Position numbers and translations under genes: made by a program. DNA of 30,547 bases. Origin: Rhodobacteraceae bacterium UBA3069. Its GTDB lineage: Bacteria > Pseudomonadota > Alphaproteobacteria > Rhodobacterales > Rhodobacteraceae. Positions 14,249-22,466 of the stretch are shown here, piece after piece. The stretch spans positions 1 to 30,547 of the forward strand of contig DFBX01000042.1 of assembly GCA_002366795.1 (NCBI GenBank), given 5' to 3'. How positions within the stretch are numbered: position 1 is the stretch's first letter; the number at the start of each line of letters is the position of its first letter. The notes under the pieces were generated by a model that saw only the letters and a program-made list of their open reading frames with translations, ran no database searches and was not told where the DNA came from.

Positions 14249-15838
14249 ATGACCGACCTTTACCCCGCCAAACGCGCGCTGATTTCCGTTTCCGACAAGA
14301 CCGGCCTGATCGAGCTGGCCAAATCGCTGGAGGCCCGCAGGGTCGAGATCCTGTCCACCGGCGGCTCTGCCAAGGCGATGCGGGATGCGGGTGTGGCCGT
14401 GAAAGACGTGGCCGATGTGACCGGCTTTCCCGAAATGATGGATGGCCGCGTCAAGACCCTGCACCCCAAGGTGCATGGCGGCCTGCTGGCCCTGCGCGAC
14501 AATGCCGAACATACCGCCGCGATGGATGAACACGGGATCGGCGGGATCGACCTGCTGGTGGTGAACCTTTACCCGTTCGAGGCCGCGCTGGCCCGTGGCG
14601 CCGACTATGACGAGATGATCGAGAATATCGACATTGGTGGCCCCGCCATGATCCGCGCGGCCGCCAAGAACCACGGTTTCGTCACCACCGTGGTGGATGT
14701 CGAGGATTACGATGCGCTGCTGGCCGAACTGGACGGCAACGACGGCCAGACCTCTTACAGCTTCCGCCAGAAAATGGCGCAGATCGCATATGCCCGCACC
14801 GGTGCCTATGACGCGGCCGTTTCCACCTGGATGGCGAATGCCATTGGCGAACAGGCACCGCGCCGCCGCGTCGTGGCCGGCACGCTGGCGCAAACCCTGC
14901 GCTATGGCGAGAACCCGCACCAAAAGGCCGCGTTCTATGTCGATGGGTCCGACCGCCCCGGCGTGTCCACCGCCGAACAGCACCAGGGCAAGGAGCTGTC
15001 TTACAACAACATCAACGACACCGACGCCGCGTTCGAACTGGTGTCGGAATTCCTGCCGATGAACGGCCCCGCCTGCGCGATCATCAAGCACGCCAACCCT
15101 TGCGGCGTGGCGCGTGGCGACACGCTGCTGGACGCATATAAACGCGCCTTTGACTGCGACCGCACCTCGGCCTTTGGTGGCATTATCGCGCTGAACGGCA
15201 CGCTGGACGGCGCCACTGCCGAGGAGATCAGCCAAATCTTCACCGAGGTGGTGATCGCCCCCGAAGCCGATGACGACGCCAAGGAAATCTTTGCGAAAAA
15301 GAAAAACCTGCGCCTTCTGACCACCGGCAAACTGCCCGAGGTCACCGCATCCGCCATGACCATTCGCCAGGTGGCGGGCGGCTACCTGTTTCAGGACAAG
15401 GACAATGGCCGCATCCTGATGGACGACCTCAAGGTCGTGACCAAGCGCGCCCCGACCGAGGCCGAAATGAACGACCTGCTGTTCGCATGGAAGGTCGCCA
15501 AACACGTCAAATCCAACGCCATCGTTTATGTCAAGGACGGCGCGACCGTCGGCGTGGGCGCGGGCCAGATGTCCCGCGTGGACAGCTGCCGCATCGCCGC
15601 CCGCAAATCACAGGATATGGCAGAGGCGCTGGGTCTGTCCGCCCCGCTGACCCAAGGGTCGGTCGTGGCGTCCGACGCGTTCTTCCCCTTTGCCGATGGC
15701 CTGCTGACCGCGGCCGAGGCCGGGGCCACGGCGGTCATCCAGCCCGGCGGCTCGATGCGCGATGACGAGGTGATCGCCGCCGCGGACGAGGCGGGCCTTG
15801 CCATGGTGGTAACCGGAATGCGCCACTTCCGCCACTAA
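14249..15838 (+). CDS. purH: Bifunctional AICAR transformylase/IMP cyclohydrolase
   Basis: This 529-residue cytosolic enzyme catalyses the last two steps of IMP synthesis. The IMP cyclohydrolase domain (about 1-150) shows ALISVSDKTGL at the start and STGGSAKAM, DGRVKTLHPKVHGGLL after it. The AICAR transformylase domain follows. Its active-site lysine-histidine pair is near 280-281 in CAIIKHANPCGVARG, and the SNAIVYVKDGATVGVGAGQMSRVDS segment and the terminal VTGMRHFRH are present. The ATG at 14249 has GGAGAG (14239-14244) upstream; a TTG at 14237 overlaps that site and was rejected. It is followed by lspA after 137 bases. Confidence 0.97.
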   Translation: MTDLYPAKRALISVSDKTGLIELAKSLEARRVEILSTGGSAKAMRDAGVAVKDVADVTGFPEMMDGRVKTLHPKVHGGLLALRDNAEHTAAMDEHGIGGIDLLVVNLYPFEAALARGADYDEMIENIDIGGPAMIRAAAKNHGFVTTVVDVEDYDALLAELDGNDGQTSYSFRQKMAQIAYARTGAYDAAVSTWMANAIGEQAPRRRVVAGTLAQTLRYGENPHQKAAFYVDGSDRPGVSTAEQHQGKELSYNNINDTDAAFELVSEFLPMNGPACAIIKHANPCGVARGDTLLDAYKRAFDCDRTSAFGGIIALNGTLDGATAEEISQIFTEVVIAPEADDDAKEIFAKKKNLRLLTTGKLPEVTASAMTIRQVAGGYLFQDKDNGRILMDDLKVVTKRAPTEAEMNDLLFAWKVAKHVKSNAIVYVKDGATVGVGAGQMSRVDSCRIAARKSQDMAEALGLSAPLTQGSVVASDAFFPFADGLLTAAEAGATAVIQPGGSMRDDEVIAAADEAGLAMVVTGMRHFRH

Positions 15839-15975
15839 AGGCGCTTTGATACAGGGCATAAGGCCCGAAAACATACCACTTTTCCGGCAAGTCTGTGATA
15901 AGCTTGCCGGAACGCATCCCTAGAATAAGGCGCGGGCAACACGCGCAAGGGGGCATGAGGCAGAGGAAAGAGCAG

Positions 15976-16446
15976 ATGAAGCTGGTATTCTGGGTGGGGT
16001 TCTGGACCTTCCTGGCCGATCAGGCCAGCAAATATCTCGTGGTCCATATCCTGAACCTGCGCAATCTGGGCGAGATCGACGTGATCCCGCCCTATTTCAA
16101 CCTGCGCATGGCGTGGAATTACGGCATCAACTTCGGCTTTTTGTCCGGCGACGCGCCGTTGACGCGCTGGGCATTGATCCTGACCGCGCTTGTGATCTCT
16201 GCCGCCGTGGTCTGGTGGATTCGCAAGGAACCGACCGGGCGCATGGGCTATATTTCCGCCGGATTGCTGGTGGGCGGGGCCATCGGCAACGTGGTGGACC
16301 GGCTGCTTTACGGCGCCGTTGCCGATTTCATCAACATGGGATGTTGCGGTTTCGACAACCCCTATGCCTTCAACATCGCCGATATCGCGGTCTTTGCCGG
16401 GGCCACCGGGCTGGTGCTTTTCGCCGGTGAAAAAAAGCCCGCGTGA
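15976..16446 (+). CDS. lspA: Lipoprotein signal peptidase (signal peptidase II)
   Basis: This 156-residue inner-membrane aspartic protease removes signal peptides from diacylglyceryl-modified prolipoproteins. It has four hydrophobic segments. The conserved GNVVDRLLYGAVADFINM block (104-121) holds Asn105, Asp108 and Asp117. FNIADIAVFAG (132-142) holds Asp136. Asp117 and Asp136 match the catalytic dyad. The early Asp15 (LADQASK) is also conserved. The ATG at 15976 is preceded by AGAGGAAAG. Downstream, 54 bases away, is a DUF3035 lipoprotein gene, a plausible substrate. The internal CC pair at 123-124 is unusual but outside the active site. Confidence 0.96.
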   Translation: MKLVFWVGFWTFLADQASKYLVVHILNLRNLGEIDVIPPYFNLRMAWNYGINFGFLSGDAPLTRWALILTALVISAAVVWWIRKEPTGRMGYISAGLLVGGAIGNVVDRLLYGAVADFINMGCCGFDNPYAFNIADIAVFAGATGLVLFAGEKKPA

Positions 16447-16500
16447 CGGGGCGATCTGTTTGGGTTAGTAAAGGGTCGGAACGATCCGGAGGGATGTAGG

Positions 16501-17019
16501 ATGCGTATGATTGGTGCAGCAATGCTGGCAATCCTGGGGCTTTCGGCCTGCGGGGCCGATCGTGACATCGCCATGCGTGATTTGCGCAGCTTTACTGGAG
16601 GGCCGGATGAATTCATGGTGCTGCCTTCGAAACCTCTGGCAGAACCGGCATCTTACGCCGCATTGCCCGCGCCCACACCGGGCGGCAAGAACCTGACCGA
16701 TGTGAACCCCAAGGGTGACGCGGTCGTGGCGCTTGGCGGCAAGGCATCGGCGCTCGAACCGGGTGCAGGCGTGCCCGTATCCGACGGCGCGCTGGTTCAA
16801 TATGCCAGCCGCAACGGCGTGCAGCCGGGCATCCGCGAAACCCTTGCCAAGGAAGACGAGGATTTCCGCCGCCGCGCCTCGCGGTTCACCAAGATTCGTA
16901 TCGTGCGCGTGGACCGCTACAACGATGCCTACAAGCGTGAACAGCTGAAAACCTATCCCACGCTCGAAGCATGGCGTCGCGCCGGTGCGCAGACGCCCTC
17001 GGCCCCTCCGCAGCAGTAA
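16501..17019 (+). CDS. DUF3035 domain lipoprotein
   Basis: This 172-residue protein starts with a lipoprotein signal: MRMIGAAMLAILGLSAC, with the lipobox LSAC and Cys17 as acylated residue. The mature part is proline- and charge-rich. It contains the DUF3035 features PDEFMVLPSKPLAEP (about 35-49) and, later, an FRRRASRF...VRVDRYNDAYKREQL basic segment. A GGAGGG ribosome site precedes the ATG at 16501. It lies between lspA and two M16 peptidase genes on the same strand. The family is largely restricted to Rhodobacterales and relatives and has no established function; a periplasmic-side envelope location is inferred. Confidence 0.86.
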   Translation: MRMIGAAMLAILGLSACGADRDIAMRDLRSFTGGPDEFMVLPSKPLAEPASYAALPAPTPGGKNLTDVNPKGDAVVALGGKASALEPGAGVPVSDGALVQYASRNGVQPGIRETLAKEDEDFRRRASRFTKIRIVRVDRYNDAYKREQLKTYPTLEAWRRAGAQTPSAPPQQ

Positions 17020-17118
17020 GATCACGCAGGGTTGAGCGTCCGCGTGCAGCGAATGGTTGATCGTTAACCATACGCTCATATGTTGAAGGCCAAATACCGG
17101 CTGATCTGGAGGAACCCC

Positions 17119-18465
17119 ATGACCCGATTTCTCGCGCTTGCGGCGGCGCTGCTGTTCGCCCCGCTAAATGCATTTGCCGATGACTCGGTCACCGATTTCA
17201 AACTGGACAACGGGATGGAGGTCGTCGTGATCGAAGATCACCGCGCCCCGGTGGCGGTCCATATGGCCTGGTATCGCTCCGGCTCTGCCGATGAAACGCC
17301 GGGCGTGTCGGGCGTCGCGCATTTCCTGGAACACCTGCTGTTCAAGGGCACCGACACGCTGGAACCGGGCGAATTTTCCGCCACGGTCGCGCGCAATGGC
17401 GGCAATGATAATGCCTTCACCAGTTACGACTATACCGCCTATTATCAAAGGGTTGCAGCCGACCGTCTGGAACTGATGATGAAGATGGAAAGCGACCGCA
17501 TGGTCAACCTGCGCCTAGACGAGGGCGACATCGAGACCGAACGCAATGTCATTCTGGAAGAGCGTAACCAGCGGGTCGATAATAACCCCTCGGCCCTGTT
17601 CCGCGAACAAAAAGGTGCCGTTCAATACCTCAACCACCGCTACGGCGTGCCGATCATCGGCTGGCGGCACGAGATGGAAAGCCTCTCGCTTGACGACGCG
17701 CTCTCCTATTACGGCACCTATTATTCGCCCAATAACGCGATACTGATCGTGGCGGGCGATGTCACCCCGGACGAGGTGAAAACCCTTGCCGAAAAATACT
17801 ATGGCGTGATTCCCGCCAACCCCGACCTGCCCGAACGCATCCGCGCGATCGAGCCACCGCAAACCGCCGAACGGCGCATGATCTTCCGCGATCCGCGCGT
17901 GGCGCAGCCTTGGGTCAATCGCTCTTACCTGGCACCCGCACGCGACAGTGGCGCACAGGAAAAGGCCGCAGCGCTGGTGCTGCTGTCTGAAATCCTGGGT
18001 GGCGGGCAAACCAGTCTGCTGAACGAACGGCTGCAATTCGACAAGCAGATGGTCGTCTATGCCGGCGCGGGCTATGGCGCGGGGGCGTTGGATGACACGA
18101 CCTTCGATCTGTACGTGGTGCCGAAACCCGGCGTCAGCCTGCAAGAGGCAGAGGACGCGATGGATGCCGTCATTGCCGAGTTTCTGGAAAATGGCGTGGA
18201 CGAAGAACAGCTTGCCCGCATCAAGATGCAGCTGAAAGCCAGCCAGATCTACGCCCGCGACGACGTGGAAAGCATCGCCAACCGCTATGGCCGTGCGCTG
18301 ACCCAGGGGCTGACCGTGGCCGATGTGCAGGCATGGCCCGATGTGCTTCAGGCCGTGACAGTAGATGACATCATGGCCGCCGCGCGCGATCTGTTCAACC
18401 GCGACCGCTCGGTCACGGGCTGGCTGATGGCCGACGCGGCCCAACCCGTGGAGGTGTCGCAATGA
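17119..18465 (+). CDS. M16 family zinc metallopeptidase, catalytic-type subunit
   Basis: This 448-residue protein carries a signal peptide (MTRFLALAAALLFAPLNAFA) and is probably periplasmic. The inverted zinc motif is HFLEH at 68-72, with glutamate ligand candidates at 147-148 in ERNVILEER, as in pitrilysin and mitochondrial processing peptidase. The second half has the conserved YLAPARDSGAQEKAAALVLLSEILGGG and the glycine-rich loop. The ATG at 17119 follows TGGAGGAA; the longer frame from 17080 lacks a ribosome site and would hide the signal peptide. Its last four bases overlap the start of the second M16 gene (ATGA), so the two are translationally coupled. The pair probably makes a heterodimer that degrades or processes periplasmic peptides. 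Confidence 0.94.
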   Translation: MTRFLALAAALLFAPLNAFADDSVTDFKLDNGMEVVVIEDHRAPVAVHMAWYRSGSADETPGVSGVAHFLEHLLFKGTDTLEPGEFSATVARNGGNDNAFTSYDYTAYYQRVAADRLELMMKMESDRMVNLRLDEGDIETERNVILEERNQRVDNNPSALFREQKGAVQYLNHRYGVPIIGWRHEMESLSLDDALSYYGTYYSPNNAILIVAGDVTPDEVKTLAEKYYGVIPANPDLPERIRAIEPPQTAERRMIFRDPRVAQPWVNRSYLAPARDSGAQEKAAALVLLSEILGGGQTSLLNERLQFDKQMVVYAGAGYGAGALDDTTFDLYVVPKPGVSLQEAEDAMDAVIAEFLENGVDEEQLARIKMQLKASQIYARDDVESIANRYGRALTQGLTVADVQAWPDVLQAVTVDDIMAAARDLFNRDRSVTGWLMADAAQPVEVSQ

Positions 18466-19766
18466 TCCGCCTTGTCATCACCCTTTGGGCCACCCTGATC
18501 GCCCTGCCCGCCATGGCAGAGATCGAGATCAAGCAGGTCACCTCCCCCGGCGGAATCAATGCCTGGCTGGTCGAGGATCACACCATTCCCTTCACCGCGC
18601 TGGAACTGCGGTTCCGTGGCGGCGGGTCGCTCGATGCCCCGGGCAAACGCGGCGCGACCAACCTGATGGTCGGCCTGCTGGAAGAGGGCGCAGCCGATAT
18701 GGATGCCCGCGCCTTTGCCAAGCGAAGCGAGGAGCTGGCCGCCTCTTTCGGATATGGGTCCAGCGATGATGCGGTTTCTGTTTCGGCCAAGTTCCTGACC
18801 GAAAACCGCGACCAGGCAATTGCGCATCTGCGCGCCTCGCTGATCGAGCCGCGTTTCGATGCCGACGCGGTGGAACGGGTGCGCGCGCAGGTTCTGTCTG
18901 GTCTGCGGCAGGATGTGACCGATCCGCAATCCATTGCCAGCCGCGCCTTTGACAAGCTGGTGTTCGGCACCCACCCCTATGGCGCGTCGCAGGATGGCAC
19001 GATTGATTCCGTCACCGCCCTGACCCGCGACGATATCGTGGCCGCGCATCACGGCGCGCTGGCCCGCGACAGGCTATATGTCGGCGCGGTGGGCGATATC
19101 ACCGCCGAACAGCTGGGCAAACTGCTTGATACGCTGCTGCTGGACCTGCCCGAAACCGGCGCGCCCATGCCGCCCGCGGCCGACCCGGTTTTCCCCGGCG
19201 GCACCCATGTCACCGATTTCGACACGCCGCAATCGGTCGTGGTTTTCGGCCAGCCCGGCGTGGACATGACCGACCCCGACTTTTTCCCCGCCTACGTTCT
19301 GAACCAGATCCTTGGCGGCGGGTCGTTCGAATCGCGTCTGATGCAGGAAGTGCGCGAAAAACGCGGGCTGACCTATGGCATCTACACCTATCTAGCCGAC
19401 CGCGACCTAGCGGATTTCTGGGCCGGCTCGGTGGCCTCGGGCAACGAATCCGTTGCCGAAGCGATCAAGGTGATCCGCGCCGAATGGCAGCGCGCCCGTG
19501 ATGGCGTGACCGAGGCAGAGCTGAACGACGCCAAGACCTATATGACCGGTGCCTACCCGCTGCGTTTCGATGGCAATGGGCCGATTGCGAATATCCTTGT
19601 GTCGATGCAAATGATGGGGCTGACGCCGGATTACGTGTCGAACCGCAACGCCATGATCGAGGCCGTGACAATGGCCGACATCACCCGCGTCGCGCAGCGC
19701 CTTCTGGACCCCGCGCAGTTGACATTCGTGGTGGTGGGCAAGCCGCAGGGGCTCGGCCCGACCTGA
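18462..19766 (+). CDS. M16 family protein, non-catalytic-type subunit
   Basis: This 434-residue protein has a signal peptide (MIRLVITLWATLIALPAMA) and the two-domain M16 fold. The HxxEH motif is lost: the equivalent segment reads GATNLMVGLLEEG. It should therefore not bind zinc itself. The second half keeps the substrate-binding features, GGGSFESRLMQEVREKRGLTYGIYTY. The arrangement mirrors the beta (active) and alpha (inactive) subunits of mitochondrial processing peptidase and paired bacterial M16 proteins. It starts within the stop codon of the active partner. A post-stop element and strong terminator follow at once. Confidence 0.93.
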   Translation: MIRLVITLWATLIALPAMAEIEIKQVTSPGGINAWLVEDHTIPFTALELRFRGGGSLDAPGKRGATNLMVGLLEEGAADMDARAFAKRSEELAASFGYGSSDDAVSVSAKFLTENRDQAIAHLRASLIEPRFDADAVERVRAQVLSGLRQDVTDPQSIASRAFDKLVFGTHPYGASQDGTIDSVTALTRDDIVAAHHGALARDRLYVGAVGDITAEQLGKLLDTLLLDLPETGAPMPPAADPVFPGGTHVTDFDTPQSVVVFGQPGVDMTDPDFFPAYVLNQILGGGSFESRLMQEVREKRGLTYGIYTYLADRDLADFWAGSVASGNESVAEAIKVIRAEWQRARDGVTEAELNDAKTYMTGAYPLRFDGNGPIANILVSMQMMGLTPDYVSNRNAMIEAVTMADITRVAQRLLDPAQLTFVVVGKPQGLGPT

Positions 19767-19773
19767 GGCGGGG

Positions 19774-19796
19774 CAGGTATTTGCAGAACAGTGAAA
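19774..19796 (+). repeat. Post-stop element, copy D
   Basis: The sequence reads CAGGTATTTGCAGAAC then AGTGAAA. It begins seven bases after the stop of the second M16 gene, preceded by GGCGGGG. It agrees with copy B at 19 of 23 positions and runs directly into the terminator stem. Confidence 0.62.
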
Positions 19797-19827
19797 GGGC
19801 GCGGCGGAACATTCACCGCGCCTTTTT
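19794..19827 (+). terminator. Intrinsic terminator of the M16 pair, fused to the post-stop element
   Basis: A 7-bp GC stem pairs GGCGCGG (19798-19804) with CCGCGCC (19816-19822) around an 11-base loop. It is flanked by A residues before and five T after (19823-19827). The yggS gene converges on it from the other side. Confidence 0.85.
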
Positions 19828-19830
19828 CAT

Positions 19831-20487
19831 TCAGTGATCATACTCGCGCGCGCCAAAGATGGCAGAGCCCACGCGCACATGGGTCGCCCCCTGCGCGATG
19901 GCGGTTTCAAAGTCGCCGGACATCCCCATCGACAATTTTTCCAGCCCGTTGCGCTTTGCGATCTTGGCCAGTAGCGCGAAATGCAGGCTGGGCTCCTCGT
20001 CGGCGGGGGGGATGCACATCAGCCCGATCACCGGCAGGTTTAAATCGCGGCACTCGGCAATGAACGCATCCGCATCGGCGGGCATGACGCCTGCTTTTTG
20101 GTCCTCTTCGCCGGTGTTCACCTGGATGAACAGATCAGGGCAATGGCCGGTCTCTTTGCGCAGGCGGGCCAGCGTATGAGCCAGCTTGGGCCGATCAACG
20201 GAATGGATCACATCGAACAGATCTATCGCCTGGCGCGCCTTGTTGGTTTGCAGCGGCCCGATCAGGTGCAATTCAACGCGCCCGAATTCTTCCTGGAAAT
20301 CCGGCCATTTGCCTGCGGCCTCTTGCACGCGGTTTTCACCGAAACAGCGGTGCCCTTCGGCCAGAACGGCCGCCACGCGCTCGTTCGGCTGCACCTTTGA
20401 CACGGCGATCAGCGTGACCTCGTCCGGGTTGCGCCCGGCATTTGCGCAGGCTTCGGAAATGCGGGATTGGATCTCGGTCAGGGACAT
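19831..20487 (-). CDS. yggS: YggS family pyridoxal phosphate homeostasis protein
   Basis: This 218-residue single-domain protein has the fold-type III PLP barrel. Lys31 in LIAVSKVQP is the PLP-binding lysine. CFGENRVQEA (about 48-57), LHLIGPLQTNKARQA, FIQVNTGEEDQKAG, LSMGMSGDFETAIAQGATHVRVGSAIFG are the expected family blocks. These proteins keep PLP and amino-acid pools in balance and have no confirmed catalysis. The ATG at 20485-20487 is preceded by GGAGGA. It is monocistronic and divergent from the TPR-sulfotransferase gene. Confidence 0.95.
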   Translation of the reverse strand: MSLTEIQSRISEACANAGRNPDEVTLIAVSKVQPNERVAAVLAEGHRCFGENRVQEAAGKWPDFQEEFGRVELHLIGPLQTNKARQAIDLFDVIHSVDRPKLAHTLARLRKETGHCPDLFIQVNTGEEDQKAGVMPADADAFIAECRDLNLPVIGLMCIPPADEEPSLHFALLAKIAKRNGLEKLSMGMSGDFETAIAQGATHVRVGSAIFGAREYDH

Positions 20488-20608
20488 GGTTCCTCCGGCT
20501 TTGTTGCAGTGCAGAAAACACCCTTAGCGCGGGAATGAAAAGGGGGCTTTGCGATTGAAGGGGCGCGGCAGCGGCGATAGTTTCAACGCAGCATTCAAAG
20601 GGGCGATT

Positions 20609-22339
20609 ATGGCAGAACATCCGCAGGTTCTTGCAGACCGGATCATGGGGCAGCTGAACGGCGGTCAGTTCAAAGCCGCGTTCAAGACCGCGCGCGGCGC
20701 GGCCAAGGCCTACCCGTCCGAGGCGTTCTTTTTCAACCTGGCTGGCATGGCGCTGGCCCAATCGGGCGACGAGCGCGAGGCGGCGCAGTGGTTTCGCAAG
20801 GCGCTGCGCCTGACCCCGCAAAACCCCGATATCCAAGGCAACCTGTTGAAGGCGCTGATCAACACCGGCCAAGGCAAGATCGCCCGCGACTTGATTGCCA
20901 AGATGCTAACAAAACGCAAGGACAAGGCCGCGCTGTGGTTTCTGGAGGCCCTGTCATGGCTGGGCGAGGGGCAACCACACAAGGCCGAGGCATCGTTGGA
21001 CCTGGCGCTGCAAGAAAACCCGCGCATGGCCAACGCGCTGAACCTGCGCGGCGTGACGCGGTTCGAACAGGGGCGCGAGGCCCAGGCGCTGGCAGATTAC
21101 GAATCCGCGCTGGCCATAGACCCGAACGCGCCCGATTGCCTGTCGAACCTGTCCATCGTGCTGGACCGGCTGCACCGCCCGCAAGAGGCGCTGGAGGCCG
21201 TGGAAAAGGCCGTGTCGCTGAACCCCCGGCATGTGATCGCCGTGCAGCGGCTGGCCGTGATGCAGAACGAATTTGGCCGCAAGGACGATGCACGCGCCAC
21301 CTATCGCCGTCTGCTGAACCTGGCCCCCGGCCACTCCGAGGCGCTTCTGGAACTGGCACTGATGCATGAAGCAAACGACCGCGCCGCGCTGATCGCGCAA
21401 GTATCGGCCGCGCTAAAAGTCACCCGCAAGAACAGCGCCGAGGCTGGCTTGCTGGGCATCGCCATGGGGCACCTTTTGCTGAAATCGGGCGATCTGTCGG
21501 GGTCGGACAGCGCCTTTGCCGCCGGGAATGCAGCCTTTGCCGCGCCTGCCCGCGCGGTGACAGATCAGGCGGCGGCGATGGCGGAAAAAGCCATGGCTTT
21601 GTGCCCCGATACGAACACGCCCGCAGCCTCGCCCGCCGATCCGCGCCCGGTTTTCGTTCTGGGCCTGCCGCGTTCGGGCACGACACTGGTCGAGCAGATG
21701 CTCTCGGCCCACCCATCCGTTTTCGGGGCAGGGGAATTGCCCTTTGCCGGCCGGCTGATGCATGACACCGACGCGCCCTTCGGTGCCCAAACCTTTGCCG
21801 CACACTACCGCACCGCCCTGCCCCCGATGCCCGAAGGCACGCAGGCGTTTGTCGATAAGATGCCGTCGAATTTCATGTATATCGGCCCGCTGCTGGCCGC
21901 CTTCCCCAACGCCGCCATTCTGCATATCCGCCGCGATCCGCGCGATGTGGCCTTGTCGATGTGGCGCACATGGTTTTCCGCACCTGCGATGGCCTATACT
22001 TGCGATCAGGCGCAGATGGCGCGGTATATCAACCTATACGCCCGCTGCATGGCGCATTGGCAGGCGCTGTTCGGCGACCGGATCACCCATATCGACTATG
22101 AACAGGTGGTCGCCGACCCCGAAGGGCAGTCGAAACGCATGGCAATGGCTGCGGGGCTGGATTGGGTGCCGGATATGGCCGCGCCGGAAAAGAACACCGC
22201 GCAGGTGCTGACCGCCAGCGTCAACCAGGTGCGTGAAGGGGTGCATAAACGGTCTGTCGGGGGCTGGCGTGCCCATGCCGACGCGCTGAAACAGCTGCGC
22301 AATGGGCTGGACCCGGCGCTTTGGCCCGATCTGGACTGA
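20609..22339 (+). CDS. TPR-repeat sulfotransferase family protein
   Basis: This 576-residue protein fuses tetratricopeptide-type helices (about 5-320, e.g. ANALNLRGVTRFEQGREAQALADYESALAIDPN) to a C-terminal sulfotransferase domain. The PAPS-binding 5' loop is LGLPRSGTTL (351-360). The 3'-phosphate-binding motif is RRDPRDVALS (441-450). The enzyme would transfer sulfate from PAPS to a hydroxyl or amine on a carbohydrate, peptide or protein. The TPR part could recognise a protein partner. No signal peptide is seen. I chose ATG 20609; the longer frame begins with TTG and includes promoter sequence. Acceptor unknown. No PAPS synthesis genes are adjacent. Confidence 0.9.
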   Translation: MAEHPQVLADRIMGQLNGGQFKAAFKTARGAAKAYPSEAFFFNLAGMALAQSGDEREAAQWFRKALRLTPQNPDIQGNLLKALINTGQGKIARDLIAKMLTKRKDKAALWFLEALSWLGEGQPHKAEASLDLALQENPRMANALNLRGVTRFEQGREAQALADYESALAIDPNAPDCLSNLSIVLDRLHRPQEALEAVEKAVSLNPRHVIAVQRLAVMQNEFGRKDDARATYRRLLNLAPGHSEALLELALMHEANDRAALIAQVSAALKVTRKNSAEAGLLGIAMGHLLLKSGDLSGSDSAFAAGNAAFAAPARAVTDQAAAMAEKAMALCPDTNTPAASPADPRPVFVLGLPRSGTTLVEQMLSAHPSVFGAGELPFAGRLMHDTDAPFGAQTFAAHYRTALPPMPEGTQAFVDKMPSNFMYIGPLLAAFPNAAILHIRRDPRDVALSMWRTWFSAPAMAYTCDQAQMARYINLYARCMAHWQALFGDRITHIDYEQVVADPEGQSKRMAMAAGLDWVPDMAAPEKNTAQVLTASVNQVREGVHKRSVGGWRAHADALKQLRNGLDPALWPDLD

Positions 22340-22360
22340 CCGAACCTTTCTGGGAACGAA

Positions 22361-22388
22361 AAAGGGGCCATGCACGGCCCCTTTTTTT
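22361..22388 (+). terminator. Intrinsic terminator of the TPR-sulfotransferase gene
   Basis: GGGGCC (22364-22369) pairs with GGCCCC (22376-22381), extended by A-T pairs, around a six-base loop. Seven T follow (22382-22388). The preceding A run makes it partly bidirectional. Confidence 0.88.
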
Positions 22389-22412
22389 CATACCTGCAAA
22401 ACCCTGCCGCAC

Positions 22413-22443
22413 AAAAAGAAAGGGCAGGACCGAAGTCCTGCCC
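22413..22443 (-). terminator. Intrinsic terminator of the porin gene with a UUCG tetraloop
   Basis: A perfect 9-bp stem pairs 22422-22430 with 22435-22443. Read on the minus strand the loop is C(UUCG)G, the exceptionally stable tetraloop, followed by a T-rich tract (complement of 22413-22421). It is convergent with the sulfotransferase terminator 25 bases away. Confidence 0.9.
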
Positions 22444-22466
22444 CTCTTTTAGGTATTCTGCTTCTA

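Noticed and set aside
17041..17080. GTTAACC-containing stretch before the M16 genes as a CtrA site
   Set aside because: Only one half of the TTAA-N7-TTAA pattern is present.
22342..22388. Possible fifth copy of the post-stop element after the sulfotransferase gene
   Set aside because: The segment CTTTCTGGGAACGAAAAAGG is only loosely similar. The A run is explained by the bidirectional terminator, so it was not counted.
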